Positions 23,065 through 23,487 of a DNA stretch of 23,487 bases are shown here, one piece after another (within the stretch, counting starts at the first letter, position 1; the number at the start of each line of letters is the position of its first letter). The position numbers and the translations under genes are program-made. Below the pieces are notes generated by a model. It did not search any database. It was not told the origin of the DNA and saw nothing but the letters and a program-made list of their open reading frames with translations. This DNA is from UMGS1279 sp045577695 (GTDB lineage: Bacteria > Bacillota > Clostridia > Oscillospirales > Acutalibacteraceae): contig JAZNIW010000044.1 in the NCBI GenBank assembly GCA_045577695.1, positions 1-23,487 on the forward strand, in the 5' to 3' direction.

Positions 23065-23158
23065 GGCACATACACCACATTGACAGTTGCCAGCCTGTTC
23101 AAGCATGGGATTGATGTATGGTGATTCAGTAATGTTTTGATACACAAAACACCCCTCG
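23035..23158 (-). CDS. Short CxCxxC peptide ORF, or an ncRNA of about 130 nt
   Basis: From the promoter at 23172-23200, transcription should start near 23164 and end at the terminator near 23035. Within it, GAGGGG spaced 6 bases before a GTG at 23143-23145 allows the frame MYQNITESPYINPMLEQAG followed by NCQCGVCAKEPFKK. The frame has no stop before the terminator and stays open to 22822, but the distal part is antisense to the 51-aa and Cys-rich ORFs and looks like shadow. An ATG at 23179-23181 is also in frame but lies upstream of the predicted start of transcription. Non-stop mRNA, a non-coding RNA or a gene truncated by the terminator are all possible. Confidence 0.45.
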
Positions 23159-23171
23159 TCAACGCCTTTAT

Positions 23172-23200
23172 ATTTTAGCATACAGGCTTTTGTTTGTCAA
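23172..23200 (-). promoter_or_regulatory. Near-consensus promoter on the minus strand
   Basis: TTGACA (perfect, 23195-23200 complement) and TAAAAT (23172-23177 complement) are separated by exactly 17 nt, with an AT-rich stretch upstream. It fires leftward towards the terminator at 23035-23064. Confidence 0.75.
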
Positions 23201-23292
23201 GAGGTATAATTCTTGTAATTTTTTCAAAAATGTAGATAAATCAATGATTGGTAACACTTTTCTCAAAAAAATAAGATGAAGTTTAATTTGAA

Positions 23293-23348
23293 GCGAATTT
23301 GTTATGTTGCGAGGAGCCGTAGGCGACGAACAACATAACAAATTCCGC
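23293..23348. repeat. Perfect 15-bp inverted repeat
   Basis: GAATTTGTTATGTTG (23295-23309) and CAACATAACAAATTC (23331-23345) are exact reverse complements. Two more GC pairs outside (23293-23294 with 23347-23348) form if one base is bulged. The 21-base centre is GC-rich and has a GCC-gta-GGC mini-stem. It lies about 10 bases after the stop of the partial minus-strand gene. There is no immediate T-run, so it is a weak terminator at best; a mobile-element end or REP-like repeat is possible. Confidence 0.75.
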
Positions 23349-23358
23349 GCTCATTACA

Positions 23359-23487
23359 TTACCACATTACCGCCAGATAGTCGGCAAGTACTGCATTTGG
23401 ACTTCTGTATTTTAAGCAACTTTTTGAAATATTGTTTGAGATTTTGTTGTACTTAGCAAGCTGTTTTCTGCCGTCCTCAAGGCTGAA
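23359..23487 (-). CDS. 3' end of an unknown minus-strand gene, cut by the window edge
   Basis: On the minus strand a frame enters at 23487 and is open for 42 codons, ending with TAA at 23359-23361. The segment includes LEDGRKQLAKYNKISNN and ends NAVLADYLAVMW. Codon use (AGA, AAA, AAC) and a helical composition look coding and differ from the core genes here. The family is not recognised; a mobile-element or conjugative gene is a guess. Confidence 0.45.
   Translation of the reverse strand, partial: FSLEDGRKQLAKYNKISNNISKSCLKYRSPNAVLADYLAVMW

Larger units (their letters stand above)
23033..23358. other. 325-bp stretch between the small-ORF trio and the partial gene
   Basis: It contains the leftward mini transcription unit (23035-23200). 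From 23201 to 23292 there is AT-rich sequence in which I see no gene, and the large inverted repeat (23293-23348) follows. Confidence 0.5.

Overview
The window looks like a chromosomal segment of a low-GC Gram-positive bacterium of the class Clostridia, most likely an Oscillospiraceae/Ruminococcaceae-type gut anaerobe. This rests on recognisable gene orders (SpoVB-like flippase-mazG-hup-rqcP; M50 protease-scpA-scpB-DUF2953-ytfJ-dac-rluB; yceD-rpmF; DUF512-der-plsY-gpsA), strong Shine-Dalgarno sequences, abundant intrinsic terminators and Gram-positive protein families. The species cannot be named from the sequence alone.

Layout. 1-203: gene-poor start with a perfect 12-bp inverted repeat and a strong terminator. 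204-1088 (minus): a free-standing E2-type acyltransferase-like gene, divergent from a rightward series. 1294-5680: zinc-ribbon protein, MTA/SAH nucleosidase, SpoVB-like flippase, MazG, HU and RqcP. 5800-11186: M50 protease, ScpA, ScpB, DUF2953, YtfJ/GerW family, D,D-carboxypeptidase, RluB-type pseudouridine synthase and a small GNAT-like protein. 11224-11375: a self-contained tRNA-Gln(CUG) unit with its own consensus promoter and terminator. 11376-11751: a 375-bp stretch with small hairpins, a 4 x 12-bp tandem repeat and a leftward ORF remnant. 11752-12318: BioY. 12425-13262: YceD and ribosomal protein L32. 13292-17633: PDZ/radical-SAM DUF512 protein, Der, PlsY and GpsA. 17689-20421: TypA/BipA and a DEDD exonuclease with a zinc ribbon. 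20442-22269: a short membrane-fusion-like protein and a MacB/FtsX-type permease with no ATPase gene beside them.

How the genes work together. Most of the window is core growth machinery: ribosome function (HU-linked RqcP quality control, L32, Der, TypA, RluB), chromosome segregation (ScpAB), envelope and lipid synthesis (flippase, carboxypeptidase, PlsY with GpsA supplying its glycerol-3-phosphate) and housekeeping hydrolysis (MazG, MTA/SAH nucleosidase). Two sporulation-linked neighbourhoods are present, but yabP/yabQ and spmA/spmB are not where they would be expected.

The last 1.2 kb (22270-23487) is different. It holds three tiny, translationally coupled ORFs of 46, 77 (Cys-rich) and 51 codons. 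Facing them is a minus-strand unit of about 130 nt, bounded by a near-perfect sigma-A promoter and an intrinsic terminator, that can encode a CxCxxC peptide. Beyond that are a 15-bp perfect inverted repeat and a partial minus-strand gene that runs off the edge. This accessory tail, with the repeat-rich stretch after the tRNA, is where undescribed biology is most likely. No complete defence, CRISPR or mobile-element system can be recognised from this sequence.
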